In this document: positions 1 through 12,830 of the stretch, in pieces
Numbering within the stretch: the first letter of the stretch is position 1
Layout of the letters: the number at the start of each line of letters is the position of its first letter
Source: Sisyra terminalis
Taxonomy: Eukaryota > Arthropoda > Insecta > Neuroptera > Sisyridae
Direction of reading: 5' to 3'
Length of the DNA: 64,000 nucleotides
NCBI GenBank assembly: GCA_958496175.1
Contig: OY292278.1
Span: 13,144,001 to 13,208,000 of the forward strand
Notes under the pieces: model-generated
Database searches by the model: none
What the model saw: only the letters and a program-made list of their open reading frames with translations
Told to the model about the DNA's origin: nothing
Position numbers and translations under genes: made by a program

Positions 1-1289
1 GGAAAATTTTTGTTTGTTCTCATTGAGAAAATTGATATTAAAACAGTGATAGATGTTTCTATTTTTTGTTTACCATTTTTCAATTAAAAAAATGTCTAAA
101 ACATTAGAATTTTTTAATTCGAAATCAACGTTTATTAATGTTTGTTAATAAAAAAAAATTTCGACGATTTCCAATAACAAATTTTGTCATAAGAACATAA
201 GAAAAATATTTTTTTGGAATTACATTGTCAGATAGTAATCAGGAGTTTAAACTTTAGAAATTTTATTTAATAAATTAATGGCAGAAGTAATAATCGTTAA
301 AGTTTTCGTTTTGTTTAAAAAACTTGGTTAACTAAATATTTATTTTTCTAAGGGTTTGGTTTACCAATTAATCATATATAAATTTTCAATATAAACACTT
401 ATAAATGTGTTTATAATCGATTTTCGGAAATATTTAATTTAAAACTAGATATGGTTTAAGTACTAGATGAACTTTTCATCCTCATTTAAACGTTTTATCT
501 TTGATTCTTTACAATTCAGTGGTTTTATTTTCAAAAATGAATGCAAAAATAATATAATTAAAATTGAATGCAGGGCATTCGACTTGAAAATGAAGTGCAA
601 CTCTGGACTACAAAATATTTTCCCTCAATTTATAATTACTCGGATGTTTTATACCAACAAAAATAAAATACATATCCAGTGTTTTATTTTACCATTCTGA
701 ATTTAAAGTGAAAAATTAGAAATATTTTTTTCCAAATATTTGTGAAATCAATTCAAAGCATTTGGTTAAAAAAGCAAAAGTTTTTATCATTTGTGTTTGT
801 TCTAACACTCAAAGTTAAACGATTTGATATGATACAAAATCCCATGTCAATCAATTTGACAGCTTACGATTACAGCCTTTAAAAAACCAATAAATAAAAA
901 ATCGCAATGTAAATATTTAAACTCCTTTTGCGTTGCACAATAAAAACATTGCATTTAAATTTTGATGTTGACAGGAACATTTCGATCAAAGAACCAATAA
1001 CTGAATATATAATACTGACAACTTCAATTGGCTTTATTCAGGATAAAGTTAAAAGGATTTTTGCAACAGGACAAATTTTTAACATCGAAATACATTGTTT
1101 AAAACCGAAAGATATTTCAAAGAAATTGAAAAAAGCTTAATTTTTTAATCAAATCAATATACCAACCTGAATAATAATTCCAAATGAAAATATTTTCCAT
1201 ACCGATAATCTCCGCAATTGCTTAAAACTTTTACTTGTTCATTAAACCTTCAAATTTGCTTCTTACTTGATAAAATGAATAGGTCGAAA
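1..1289. other. AT-rich intergenic DNA
   Basis: No recognisable gene or repeat is seen. The short open frames near 467-700 and 928-1140 have low-complexity, AT-driven composition, no splice context and no family resemblance, so I treat them as chance. Confidence 0.6.
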
Positions 1290-1560
1290 CAAGGGCGAAT
1301 TCAGGATTTTTTTCTGGGGGGCGTAAAATATCATCGTTCATTTGCAAGTGCGTGAAAGAGATCACGAAAAAAAATCGCAATTCCAGCTAGAAATAGACTA
1401 GAAATAGTTTCACTAATGTTCTTTCTGTTATTTTATTCATATTTTTTCACAACTTTAATAATTTTATTTGCTTCTAAGTATGTATTGTTATGAAATCTCC
1501 GTAGTACATAAAAATACCCTGGGGGGCACGTGTCCCCGTCCCCCCCTAAATCCGCCCTTG
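1290..1560. mobile_element. hAT-like MITE, 271 bp
   Basis: The segment is bounded by imperfect terminal inverted repeats. The left end starts CAAGGGCGAATTCAGG and the reverse complement of the right end starts CAAGGGCGGATTTAGG. The flanks are GGTCGAAA on the left and GGTCAAAA on the right, an 8-bp target duplication with one difference. An 8-bp duplication and a YARNG-type end are typical of hAT elements (established knowledge). There is no coding capacity, so it is non-autonomous. A fragment of the same family lies at about 21612-21716 in the opposite orientation, which confirms a dispersed repeat. The superfamily call is an inference from the ends. Confidence 0.72.
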
Positions 1561-4500
1561 GGTCAAAAAACATAAATTCTAAACTGCCAATATCACTTCG
1601 ACATTTTTAAGAGATACCTGTTCTACTGGTTACATAAATAAACGCCAAATTCTCCAGACCACAGAAGTCAGGTTTCTATCCAGATTCTAGATATAAGGTT
1701 CATTTCGAGAAGTCAAAATAGAATTGGCATAGCCAATTAAAAAAATATGAAGTAACTGAAGTAATTTTATCATAATTGAATGAAAGGCCAGTTTCTCTTA
1801 TCATAAACATGTAATTATAAATATAAAATATCAATTTCACACTCATATTTCATCCAAACTTTTATTCCTCTTTATTCAAATAACACAAATATTTGTTCAC
1901 CTCTTCCGTTATTAAATTCACATAAAACAAATCATTGAATTTAATTACTAAATCCAATCAATAATTAAAACTCAACAACCATTTAATATATTGAATTACA
2001 TTAAGTAACACTTTGACCTATATTTCAAGCACATTATACTTGTTTTTCTTTTTATTCCTCTTCATTGTTTGCCCAAAAATAAATTTTCCTCAAATGCTTG
2101 CATAAGTACTTGCCTGTGAAAAAAATGAAGTTTTTCTTAACAAAAGAAAAGGTTTTAAATAAAAAAATACGAGTTTTCTTAAACATGTTTTTCAAATACA
2201 CCTTTATTCGAAAATATTTAAATATATTTTTTTTCATATTGGAAAAATAAAACGGATCACTTATTTTATTTTGAAATTCAAATCAATGTCCTACATTTGG
2301 GACAATAATGTGAATGAGTTTGATGAATATTATTTCTCGTTTTGTGAAACGAAAAACAATGATCATGATTGATTGAAGAGATATTAAATATTTTAATAAT
2401 TTAGAGAAGCTATTTTCTAATCAATTTTAATTATTATTTTCATTGTCGAATTTGAGTGAAACGTACATACGTGTGCACTAACAATTTAATTAAAAATGTT
2501 TTTTTAACTCAATCAAATAGTCATTTTCATTATCGAAATAATTACTGATTATTTTATTTGCATTTTTGATATTAATATTTTTAAATTTATTTATTTTGAT
2601 TTAAAAAAAATTAGATCAAAAAATAAATTTGATAAAAGCATTTTTAGTAGAGTAAAATAATTTGTATTTTCCACTCAGGAGTTTAATGCAAAAATTTATG
2701 AATTGTCCATTATTCAATTAAAATCGCTTTTTCTACAGAATTTATTTTTGTTTGAAAACATATGTTTGAATGCCGGATATCAAGTTTATTTTCTTTCTTT
2801 CTTATATTTTTTTAATTTAATTTAGAGAAAAATAAACCTTAACCCCTTATTAATTTTTTTAAAACATTAAAACAAAATATTTGTTATAGATTTGAGTACT
2901 TACATTAAGAATGAATTCATAAATATAAATGAGAATATAAAATTTTGTTAAGAGATATTTTAAATTTAAAATACTTTCATAAAATTTTCACTTTTTCGTT
3001 GATACTGAGATGCAAACCCTGTTGTTATCATTTGCGTTAAACCTTTAATGAGTTTGACCTTAGAAAATTTTTCCGAAGATTGTTTCTTAACCATTCGTTC
3101 ATACAAATTTCCTTCTTTGAATGAATAAATTTTAATTCTTCAGTAAATTTTAAAGGATTAAGCCTAATAGATCAATATTTTCAGTTAAAATTATTTTTGA
3201 ATTAATTAAGAAAAAATTATGCAGTAAGAGGAAATCTCTTATGGATCTATCATATAAATTAGAAGTCGTAGAATTGGGAAAAATTGGGAATTGTTGACAA
3301 TAATAAAGATTTGTCCTTAATTTGGTCGTTGCTTGAATATCCTTTGCATGAAAAGATACCAAAATCAATAATCAACAATCAAGATACCAATCATAAACTT
3401 CCTATAAGTAAAACATTTTATGTTGTTTTAAAATCTGTTGGTACAAGGATGAAAAAAAAAGTAAACATTTTTTGATATATGGAAAAAATTTAACAGTAAA
3501 ACTATTTCACATCTAACCTTTATTGAAGAAATGTTATTTTTCTATATAAGAAATGGACGGTTATACTTTTTCCGGGACAAAAAAGATTCAAGACAAAACA
3601 GAAAATTTTCTATTAATGTACCGTAATAATTCAATTTCTCTAGCGTTTTTCCTAGATGCAATTTTCGAACAAGCGGATTTGAAGTCGATATCAGCGTCAT
3701 TGAATTTCTTTTTTGTTCTGTTTTTTAATTTTTCTGATATTATGTTATGTATTGTCTCATACCCCGCATTAAGCCCAACTTCAATTTACTGCAATCGAAA
3801 AGCAATGTTGCTCAATCCTAACATGATGTCAGTTTTTGTGATTTTGATGGAATTTCAAATACTTGTTATCCTTTTTTGCAATCAATGTATGATCTAAGGA
3901 TTAAGTAGACTATAACCAGACAAATGTACCCAAAATTTAAATTCTGAAAAAAACCATTAATTTTTTTCATTAAGTTAACCATTTGGAACATTAAAAAATT
4001 ATTTGAATTTATATAATTTCTAAATCAATAAAAGAAAGGGTACTTATTATTAATGTTTTCTGTATCAAATACTCAATTTTTATAAATGGCTTAACTTGAG
4101 AAAAAAAAGACCAGGTGGTAAAATTTTGGTATTGGAAAGATTTTTATCATTCAAATTAAAGAAAATCTGATAAGAAAATACGAGAAGCAATAATTTCTCA
4201 AAGTTTTGATTAAATGTGGGAATATCAGCAAAAGCTGCGATTCATTAAAAAGCCATTTCAAAATAGAAATCACAGCTGCGGAAAAATAAATATTTTGTAA
4301 CAGAAAGTTTGACACTTTTTGGATTAGTTACGAAAAATACTTCAAATTGCAGAGTGAAAATATTAAAAAATATTTCTTTCCAAATATTTGTATTTAATGT
4401 TGAGGGAAAATATAATTTTATTTTTTTGGTTTTCTTCTATAATATTTATGCTGAAAAAAAAATGTTTAGTGCACATTTTGTGAAGATATTTAATTAAGTG

Positions 4501-7500
4501 TTTCACATTTAATACATAAATTGGTGTTCATTCTGATTGTGGCAACATTTAATTAATTCTTTTTTGAATAATTTTTGCGTATTTTTTCTCATATGAAAGG
4601 AAATTGGCAGACGATTTATTGTACTATCTGCAGCTGAGGGATCGTTTGACCCAAGAGGTTAAATTTTTAATTGGAATTTTTTCTTTGATGTCTTTGAAAT
4701 TCATATCCTTTTCACCAATGATCTTTTTTAATTGAAAACGACCGAACTTGGCCTACAATGGTTGTACAAATAATTGCATAGTAAAATATTTTTTTATTAA
4801 ATTTTTCAATTGACCAATATCAAGCTTTATTCCCAAAGAAAATATGTGTTACAAAAAAAAATCTCAGTATTTTCACTGAAAACTTTTATTCAAAGTTTAA
4901 AAAATAATTTCTTTTTAAATGTACAATTGAAAAAAAGTTTTAAATTTTTATTAAATTAAAACGAATAAAAGATTTATAATTGTAAGATTTGAAGCATATT
5001 TTTAGAAATGTAACATCATTACTTATTCTATTTCAAAAAAATATGTCGAAATTACGGAAAAACGTCTACTTAAAACCGTCACTATTGATTGACAACCGAC
5101 TATGAGGCAGATCGTTATTTTTAAAGAACTATATAACGATTTACAATAACACCAGCTGGTACTTACAAATCTTATATAAACTTATTAAAAATATGTATAC
5201 CCTTCTTATACGTAATTGTGATTCAAATATAAAGTTCCCACTCAAATTACCACTCTGCTAAGGAAAATTAAGAAAAAATTGTTCAAATAAAAAGGTCAAA
5301 TATAAAAAATTACATAATTTTATTTGGTAAAGTTATGATGATTTTTTTTATTGAAGAGAATACTTCTCTTGCATCGTTGTGTCTTGAAATTTCATGAAAC
5401 GAAATTGCGAAAATTAAAAGAGATAAACATATAAATATATTAAATTTGATAAACAAGAGAATGAAATAGAAAACAACAGTGTTCTTATGTATGTGTGCGC
5501 CCGCGCATTAAGTTGTTTGGGAATATTCGTCCTAACAACCTAAGTGAGGTGTGTATTGTTCACATACATATTTCATTATTTTAATAAATTAATTTCTAAG
5601 GAATGTCGAAAACATATCAAATATAGTATATTATCGAGATTATCGAGAAAAAATATGAAAAAAGAACACAAGATTAAATAGACAATAATTGAGTAATAGG
5701 TTGGGATTTTTTTCTTCGTCAATTCTAAGGTTTATATATATATATAAATCGGCCATCAGGATCTAGATCCTATAATCCAATTGTTCTAAGGTTAAGATGA
5801 CTTTTGCTTTACATGTGAAGATGGAGAAGAAATTGAGTAATTTGAGTCGGTGGGATATGTTGTCTGATAATATTTTGTATCCTGATTTGGAATACATTAT
5901 TGATTCATCACTGGAATAATCCTCCTTCTCAACAATTTTTTTTTTAAGCTCCAGGAATAGGTTTTCATTTATTCCAGTCGCTATGTTGTTTTTAGAATGC
6001 TTTGCCAACCCCAAGTTGATGCGTAGTGAGAAATGCGTTGTATTTTAATTTGATAAAAGTATACATAAAATGTATAGAAACTGTAGGTCTACACTTTTAT
6101 TTTCCCTGTCTGTTTTTTCATATTACATCAGTTACCTATTTTTTAATTAGTACACGAAACGGGAATCCAGACTTTTATTAAATTACATTCAAAATGAGTT
6201 ACTAAATTAATAAAGTTTTTGGACGTATAACATAAACAGGAAAAAAAAGCTTATCGTTAAAGTTATATTTAAAAAATCTTTTTTAATAATTTAACTTAAG
6301 GAGCTTTTTTATTTTTGATAATAAAACTTTACTCAGGATTTTATTAATACAAAATATAACTTAACAATATGACCTTTGATAAGTAATGTATGGAAGTTGC
6401 CAATCGTTTTGTTTTATTCATTGAAAAATGCATTTTTTCGTTCTTAAAATGTTTTCAAAGCTTTCTAAGCTTAACAGCGATAATCTTAGATTTAATCAAA
6501 AAAAAAAATCAGTGACTTTTTTTTTGCTTTATAGAAGATTTGTTTCTCCATTTAATTCTTAGTACTTAGTTTAATTACTAATTTTATAACGATGGTTCCT
6601 ATAGAAATTTTTTTTTGTGTTTTTCATTTTATTAAATTTGGTAATCTTCTAGCTTCAATTCACCGAAATTCATTGTCATAAAGTAATTTAATTTGAATTG
6701 AATGAAAAATTTTTGAATACTTTTTTTCCAATCGATAAAATGAAACGTGAAGCTTGCAAGCTTTCAATTGTGAAAAGTTATTTTTTGGATATTTCCTTAT
6801 TAAATTGATGCTTTTATCATCGTTGAACTTCAAACTAAACTTTTAAGTTTTCTCGTAAAGTTCGATGAAACCCAAACAAATTTATCTGCTGTCGAATGGG
6901 TTTTCTTGTTACAGAACATATTTATATCTAATACAATACATTCCTATGCTTTCACAATGTAGTACGGATCAATGAGTCAAGTCGTTGGCTCCAGGTGCTT
7001 TTAAGATAAAGATATACATAGTCTTTATTTAGCTGTGTAAGATGAAAGGATTTAGAATTCGAGATGGGAATTAAAGTACAAAACTCATCCTTACCGTATC
7101 CGTTTCATCTGCAACGAAAACTCCCATCAACAAAAAAAGGGAATTGTTTTTGATATACCATTCAAAAGTGAAATTGTTACTTAATTTTTAATATTAAAAA
7201 AAAATATTTTCTATGCGATATTAATGTTCAAAATTTTTAAATGTTTCTTTATAAAATAGGTAACATAATTACTTCATTGACCTTTAGATCTTTTATTTTT
7301 TTTAATATATAATTCTCTTCGAAAATTTCCTTAGTTTCATCTGCAGCTTTGTGAAGGGAATTATGTTATAAGAAAAATTTTAAAGCTTTTACGTAAAGAA
7401 CTATATATTTAACCTGAAGTAATGGGGAAAGAAAATGTTGGTAAAATATGAAACCAGAAATAATTATGGTGTACAGGAGCAGAGAGAAAAATAAATTTAT

Positions 7501-8317
7501 CGTCTCGGAGACAAAAATGTATGAAAAAAGCTTAATTAAAGCCAAACATTAAATATTTTTCGTTGAATTGGGTTTTCATTGAAATTAAGTGGCAAAAAAT
7601 TTTCAGGCTAAAATGTATTTATTTTAATTGCTTAGTCCGCACGGGCAAAATGCCATATAATTCAAGAATATTTTTAACATTTTGTTTTAATGCTTAATTG
7701 CTATAAATTGTATTCTTTTCGTAATATAGCGTTGGTAAAAAAAGAACGGAGAGTATTTGATGAAGTTGAAATTTGGGAAGTTAAATATTTGTTGACTTTT
7801 TTTTAACTTATGTTTGTATGAGAAACACAGAATACATGTCAGGGTTTTCTTAACAATAGAAAGTTGAAAAGTTTTATATTTGAAAGATTCTAAAATCAAA
7901 AAGTTATTATTTTTATATATTTATGAATTATTTTTGTCAGTATAATGCAGCAATTGATTTCAATTCATCTTTATATGATTTTTTTTTTATCATAAATGAA
8001 AAACAGTACAGTGATGTAGGTTTTCATAATAATAATTTAAGATACCAGAAAGTAATGCTACAGAGATGATAAATTACCATTTATTGGCTAAGTTGTGCTA
8101 ATGATATTTTTTGGTTTGACCAATTTGTTAACGTATGAGTAAATTAATAAATATTTATTCTTCTGCAAACTATATTGAAATTGCTAACAAATACGAACTA
8201 AGCATTGAAGTAGCTTCTAGTTTTGCATATATATTAACGCAAAATTGTTACCAAAAATATTTGTAACGATTTTTCAAGTTTATTACGTGTCCAATAAAAT
8301 CAAAAATTAATAAATTA
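1561..8317. other. AT-rich intergenic DNA
   Basis: No gene, RNA gene or clear transposon is recognised. The stretch holds homopolymer A/T runs, a short TA tract near 5733-5747 and scattered short chance open frames. One patch at about 5763-6014 has higher GC than its surroundings and is listed separately as a weak exon candidate. Confidence 0.5.
5763..6014 (-). CDS. weak candidate exon or degenerate coding fragment, unrecognised
   Basis: An 83-residue open frame reads on the minus strand. Its middle (IVEKEDYSSDESIMYSKSG and on) has mixed codon use and higher GC than the flanks, and a possible donor (GTAAAG) follows the Phe-Thr-Cys stretch. I recognise no family, see no convincing acceptor and find no partner exon nearby. 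It may be a real exon, a decayed gene fragment, or chance. Expression data would be needed to promote it. Confidence 0.15.
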   Translation of the reverse strand: MGLAKHSKNNIATGINENLFLELKKKIVEKEDYSSDESIMYSKSGYKILSDNISHRLKLLNFFSIFTCKAKVILTLEQLDYRI

Positions 8318-8389
8318 AATTTTATTTATTTTTATTTTTAGTAGGATAGTGGACATGAAAGAATGTAGATCCATATACGAATTATTAAT

Positions 8390-8434
8390 TTAGGGGCACG
8401 TTTCGGTCTTTTATTAGACCTTCATCAGGCTTCT
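8390..8434 (-). ncRNA. hammerhead-ribozyme-like motif, left arm, probably inactive
   Basis: On the minus strand CTGATGA (8428-8422) is followed by a 5-bp stem II and GAAA, as in the right-arm copy. Where the right arm reads GTGTCGCT after GAAAC, this arm reads GTGCCCCT. The U of the A15.1-U16.1 pair next to the cleavage site is therefore lost. The core is otherwise the same, so this is the decayed partner of the copy at 8741-8796. Confidence 0.5.
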
Positions 8435-8740
8435 AAAATCATACAAACACATGTATTACAGAATCCTTCAAACATTACTAATTGTTAAATTACCTTAATA
8501 TGAACTACACAATATACATCAGAATTTAATTACCACGATTTTAACTAATTTTATAAATAATTTTAATGTAAATAAATTTTAATATATAAAAAAAAAATAA
8601 TTTTAAAAAAAAATTGTATTGTATATGTGCGATAAAGAAAAAAAAATCGATGTTATTGTGATGTATATTGTGTACTTCATATTAAGGTAATTTAACAATT
8701 AGAAATGTTTAAAGGATTCTGTAATACATGTGTTTGTATG

Positions 8741-8796
8741 ATTTTAGAAGCCTGATGAAGGTCTAATAAAAGACCGAAACGTGTCGCTAAATTAAT
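8741..8796 (+). ncRNA. hammerhead-ribozyme-like motif, type I, minimal stem III
   Basis: The conserved CUGAUGA is at 8752-8758. It is followed by stem II (GGUCU paired with AGACC, loop AAUAAA), then GAAA at 8776-8779, a very short self-complementary stem III (ACGUGU) and a UC cleavage doublet at 8784-8785. Stem I can close by AGC before the core pairing with GCU after the cleavage site. Minimal type I hammerheads with a weak stem III that act as dimers are known from Penelope-like elements. One extra A between CUGAUGA and stem II departs from the canonical core, so activity is unproven. Confidence 0.6.
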
Positions 8797-8858
8797 AATT
8801 AGTATATGGACCTACAGCCTTTCATGCCTACTATCCTACTAAAAATAAATAAAATTAT

Positions 8859-10440
8859 GTAAATTATGGACACAATCAATTTATTAATAAATTAAATTTG
8901 CATAAAGCACTTACCGATCCATTATATTGAACACTACCCCTTCCTCAATATTTTCTTTTACGGTTTAGTAAGCCCGTGACAATATAATATACATTCATAT
9001 AAGATGTACGAAACCATTCAAAATTAGTTCTTGAAAAACAATACTAAGATTAAATTATCTTTAGCTAAACAAGGATCAAAATGAATTGACCTAAAAAATG
9101 GCATTTACAAAGCAAGTTTCAAATTGCAACAAAAGAATTAGTCGTTAAGAGCTATTTGTTGCACAAAAAATATTTTGTTTTACAAAATTTTCACGATACG
9201 ACTTTTCCTAAAGTATAACAATTTGAATAAAAATATATTATAATCTATTCAATCTTATAAGTTATACTGATGAATTTTCCTTGTAAATTTTCATGAAATT
9301 ACAACCGTTATTAAATAAAAAGACCCTTCAAATCCAAAACCAAATTTATGAAAGCTTTGAGAAGTAATTAAATCAAATAATTTGATAATAAAATTTCCAT
9401 AAGTTACTAGGAGTATTATGGTGACACTAAAGTCCTTCATTAAAAAGAAACTATAGATAAAGATATCTCCAGTTTTGATTCCACTCAATAAATCGAAATA
9501 AATGACGAACAATTTGTCATTGCATCGATGTAATAAAAAAAGCATGTTAAGTGGATGCATTTACGAGTACGTGAGATGAAATACTAATTAAATGGCCCAA
9601 TTTCATTAGAAGCAAATCCTTCATTTAGTAATGCTTCTCACGTAACAATTAAGGATTGTATTGTCAAAATTCCATTAAAAGTTAATATTATTTCAGAGGA
9701 ACGAACATAATTTGATTTAGGTACTTCTATATATTTTTTTGAAATCCAATCAACTATTTATTTATTTTCAACCTTAAAATTTTATCGATTTGTGTAGTAG
9801 AAACGCTTTTTTCAACTTTCAACTTATATAATGTGAATAATACTGGAAATTACACATTGGAAGGTTTTTATTTCCACCGTTTACAATAAAAAGTCTGTTT
9901 TTTTTTCTAGAATGAAGTCTCATCAATTACCCTCTTGCATTTTACTCTTTTGAAAAACATAATTATACCTGTTTGCCTTCGATTTTATCCTTTGTAAAGT
10001 TTTATAGGTACGTTCATATAGTTAAAGTGGATGTAGACTTGTGCAACAAAATGTTTTACCGAACGATAGAATTTCCTATACAAATGAATTTTTATTCAGT
10101 TAGAGGAATCATTCTGATGCAAAAGAGTATAAAATATAGTTTATTGGCAAATTGAAAGAAAGCTTGTACAACTTTCTAGATTTATTTGAATTTTTTTGTT
10201 TTATTGTAGGACTATTTGATTATTATTTTTTAAAAACCACTTATTATGCACAATAAAGTTGGTAATAGAGTGGGTTCGATCCTCGTATCGTGCAAATTTT
10301 AAATATTTATTGATAACGGATTTAATTAACCCTAGAGTCGCAAAGGGACCTTTGTAATTATAAAGCGACGGTAAATAACAATTAAAAAAATTGGCAATAA
10401 AAACATTCGTTCAATTTTCGGAAATTGAACTTAAAATGAT
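8859..10440. other. AT-rich intergenic DNA
   Basis: Nothing recognisable is seen. The 89-residue minus-strand frame at 9291-9560 has no motif and no splice context, and I regard it as chance. Confidence 0.5.
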
Positions 10441-10534
10441 AATTTATGTAGTATAATTTAATATAATAATACCTAAAAATTATACCATAAACATTAATTT
10501 GAACAGAAGTTCAAACAAAAATATTCGTAACGTA

Positions 10535-10583
10535 TAGCCCATATACGTATTTGGATTGCCAAGCAATCTTCCTCAGTGGTCAT
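10535..10583 (-). ncRNA. hammerhead-like motif, family 2, degenerate
   Basis: The minus strand reads CCA-CUGAGGA, then a perfect 6-bp stem II (GAUUGC/GCAAUC), then CAAA in place of GAAA, a palindromic UACGUA stem III and UA-UGG. The flanking CCA and UGG can pair as stem I. The core substitutions (U7 to G and loss of the GAAA G) predict an inactive copy. Confidence 0.4.
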
Positions 10584-10625
10584 AAAGTAGTTTGAATCAC
10601 TCTGTAACTGCTTTGTTATGATTCA

Positions 10626-10672
10626 TCACTATGAATGCTTAGCAATCGAAATACGTATCTGGGCAATATATC
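10626..10672 (+). ncRNA. hammerhead-like motif, family 2, deleted 5' core
   Basis: The sequence CACTATGAATGC has lost the G of CUGA and part of stem II. The 3' side (GCAATC-GAAA-UACGUA-UC-UGG) is intact. This copy keeps AUGA, which suggests that the ancestral family-2 core was CUGAUGA. Confidence 0.4.
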
Positions 10673-10830
10673 ACGAATATTTTTGTTTGAATTTCTGTTC
10701 AAATTTATGTTTATGGTATGATTTTTATATATTATTATATTAAATTATACCACATAAATTGGACCGCAATGTATTCTATATATTGTATACACAGTATAAC
10801 TTTTAAAAGTCAGCGAAAAAATTTTATTTT

Positions 10831-12830
10831 GATTAAAATTATAACTTTTGAAGGCTTTCAAATACTAGAAATGTATACTATCAAAGAGGATACATATAAA
10901 TGAAGTTTGGTTTTTAAATTATAACCTAGAGGTTATAAACAGCCGTCAGTATTTCATTTATAAATTTATCGGTGGTATAAAATGAAATACCCGTAATAGA
11001 ACTTGTTAGTCAATACTAATGAGACTCCTCAAGAATCAAATGATATCTGGAGATTGAAAACCTTTGACCTTAAATTGTAAGGGACAGAAAATGTATTAAT
11101 CAAATACAATTGAAAATAAATATAAGTTACTAGAAAACCCGGTGAACTTTACACCGTCTAAAATTTAATTCCAAAAAATAATTGATATCGGTAATATTGC
11201 CACATTTTAATATTGTTCTCGTATCTACATTTTTTAAACTATTTTAATTTAATTTAAAACCATTACTGTTATTGTGTCAAATAAATTATGAAATTCAAAA
11301 ATTAAAATTAAAATTTGACTTTATTAAACAAATGTATTGGCATTTGGTTTTCATACAACCAGAATACATATTACATGTTTAATTATATAGTCAATAAATT
11401 ATTTACTTATCAATTTTTAATTATAAAATGGATAGATTTGATTTTGTGTTTGCAATTTTGTAATCATTCATTCTCACTTTAACATCATCCAATAAATATT
11501 TGAAATAGTATAATTCATATTTTATTACAATAGAGATATTGTAATAAAATACTACTGTACATTGATATAGTACTTACAAGGGTTGTAATACGTCTGGAAA
11601 ATGAGATTATTATTTATATGTAACGTAATGCCCACATTTGTATAACTGAAAAACACAATAAATAAACAAATGTTAGATAAAGATATTCGTAAATGATTGA
11701 TGATAACGCTTTTCAACATTTTTCTACCAGAAAAAAGGTTCCAGGCTAAATATAAGCTCAATTAATTTGGAACGCAAAAATGAAAAATTGAAAAAAAATG
11801 AGCTTTGAATTTTTCTCCCGTTTATTGTCAATGTTGATATAATGTGAGGTAAATTTTTCCAATAAAGTTTAATTCATATCTGCTTGAAATTTTCCATTAG
11901 TAATTTCCTTTGAAAGAATGAATGTTGCTGGTTTGATTAATTGGTAAATCGCATCAAATATAATTTAATTTGATTGATAGATTTATTTCTTTCAGCTTTA
12001 AAATCTAAAATTTACTGAAGAAAAACACATTTCCGTTGTGAAGCAATTTATTATATTAATATATAGGGGAAATTTGATCAAATATTTACGAATGAAAAAG
12101 GGTTTTGTTTCTTTGTGTAATGGGCGCTTTGAAATTAACCTGTCATAGGTAACAGTATAATAATAGAGAAGGTATGGTATGGAGGTTTTGTTGATGATGA
12201 GAAAAGACATTCAATCGAGAAAATAAACCAGTTTTGAGAACGAACTCTGCGAGAATACTGAATAGTATGTGGCATAGTATGGAGGTATAAAGATGAGGCG
12301 TTATCAAATTTTCACAAACATGTTAAACGAAAACAGTATGATAGTTGAACTCTGCTTTTTGATCAAATGAAACGTACACCTGCTCAAATGCCACCTCATT
12401 CATTTGCAGCCATATTCGAATCCTTGGAGAAATTAAATTTAAATGTACTTATCGCATTAGAGCTTCCGCTAATTTTCTAAATAGACAATTTTACGTTTGC
12501 ATTGTTTTCAGTCACTTAAATTGATTAAATTGTATTTAGAAATTAAAAAAGGGAAATATAAGGCAAATCATATTTGGTATTCTATTTACTTCACTACCCT
12601 AGTTGCTTTCTTTGTTTGCTTATTTTGAATTTTTAATTAAAAAAAAATACATAAAATTATATTATGATATTCTATTTGATTAAAAAAGAAAAAAATAAAA
12701 CATTCAAAAACTTTCATATATAAAAAACAAACAGATATTTATAAATTAATTCCGATAAAATTATATTTGGTTTTTAATAATATGGCATATTTATGATTTG
12801 GTGACTACTTTCTACCACACAGATATGCAT
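10831..12830. other. intergenic DNA with one ACTAG-headed repeat start
   Basis: No gene is seen. At 11129 a sequence beginning ACTAGAAAACCCGGTGAAC resembles the head of the long interspersed repeats at 21116 and 28973. Its 3' limit cannot be placed by eye. The remainder is AT-rich with chance open frames. Confidence 0.4.

Larger units (their letters stand above)
8318..8858. repeat. palindromic Penelope-type repeat carrying two opposed hammerhead-like cores
   Basis: Two arms of about 200 bp (roughly 8320-8522 and 8659-8850) are near-perfect reverse complements around an AT-rich centre of about 140 bp. Each arm contains the string CCTGATGAAGGTC, a loop, GACCGAAACGTG, facing outward. Penelope-like retroelements are known to carry hammerhead ribozymes in terminal repeats (pLTRs) that can sit in inverted orientation (established knowledge). 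No reverse transcriptase or GIY-YIG frame is present, so this looks like a solo inverted pLTR pair or a non-autonomous derivative. The retroelement assignment is an inference from the ribozyme and the architecture. Confidence 0.6.
10441..10830. repeat. palindromic Penelope-type repeat, family 2, copy 1
   Basis: The left arm (about 10441-10590) and right arm (about 10626-10770) are inverted copies of one sequence, which includes the shared stretch GAATATTTTTGTTTGAA. The right arm continues into an extension (ACCGCAATGTATTC, GTATACACAGTATAAC) that is also present at 27640-27700 and, inverted, at 38660-38725. Each arm has a degenerate hammerhead-like core. Four loci in this window share the family, so it is a dispersed repeat. 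Its class is inferred from the ribozyme-like core. Confidence 0.6.

Noticed and set aside
5733..5747. TA dinucleotide tract
   Set aside because: Too short to call a microsatellite in DNA this AT-rich.
10260..10300. GGTTCGATCC word resembling a tRNA T-arm or pol III B box
   Set aside because: The flanking bases do not form a T-stem, and no D-arm, anticodon arm or acceptor stem can be found upstream. One base of the B box is missing.
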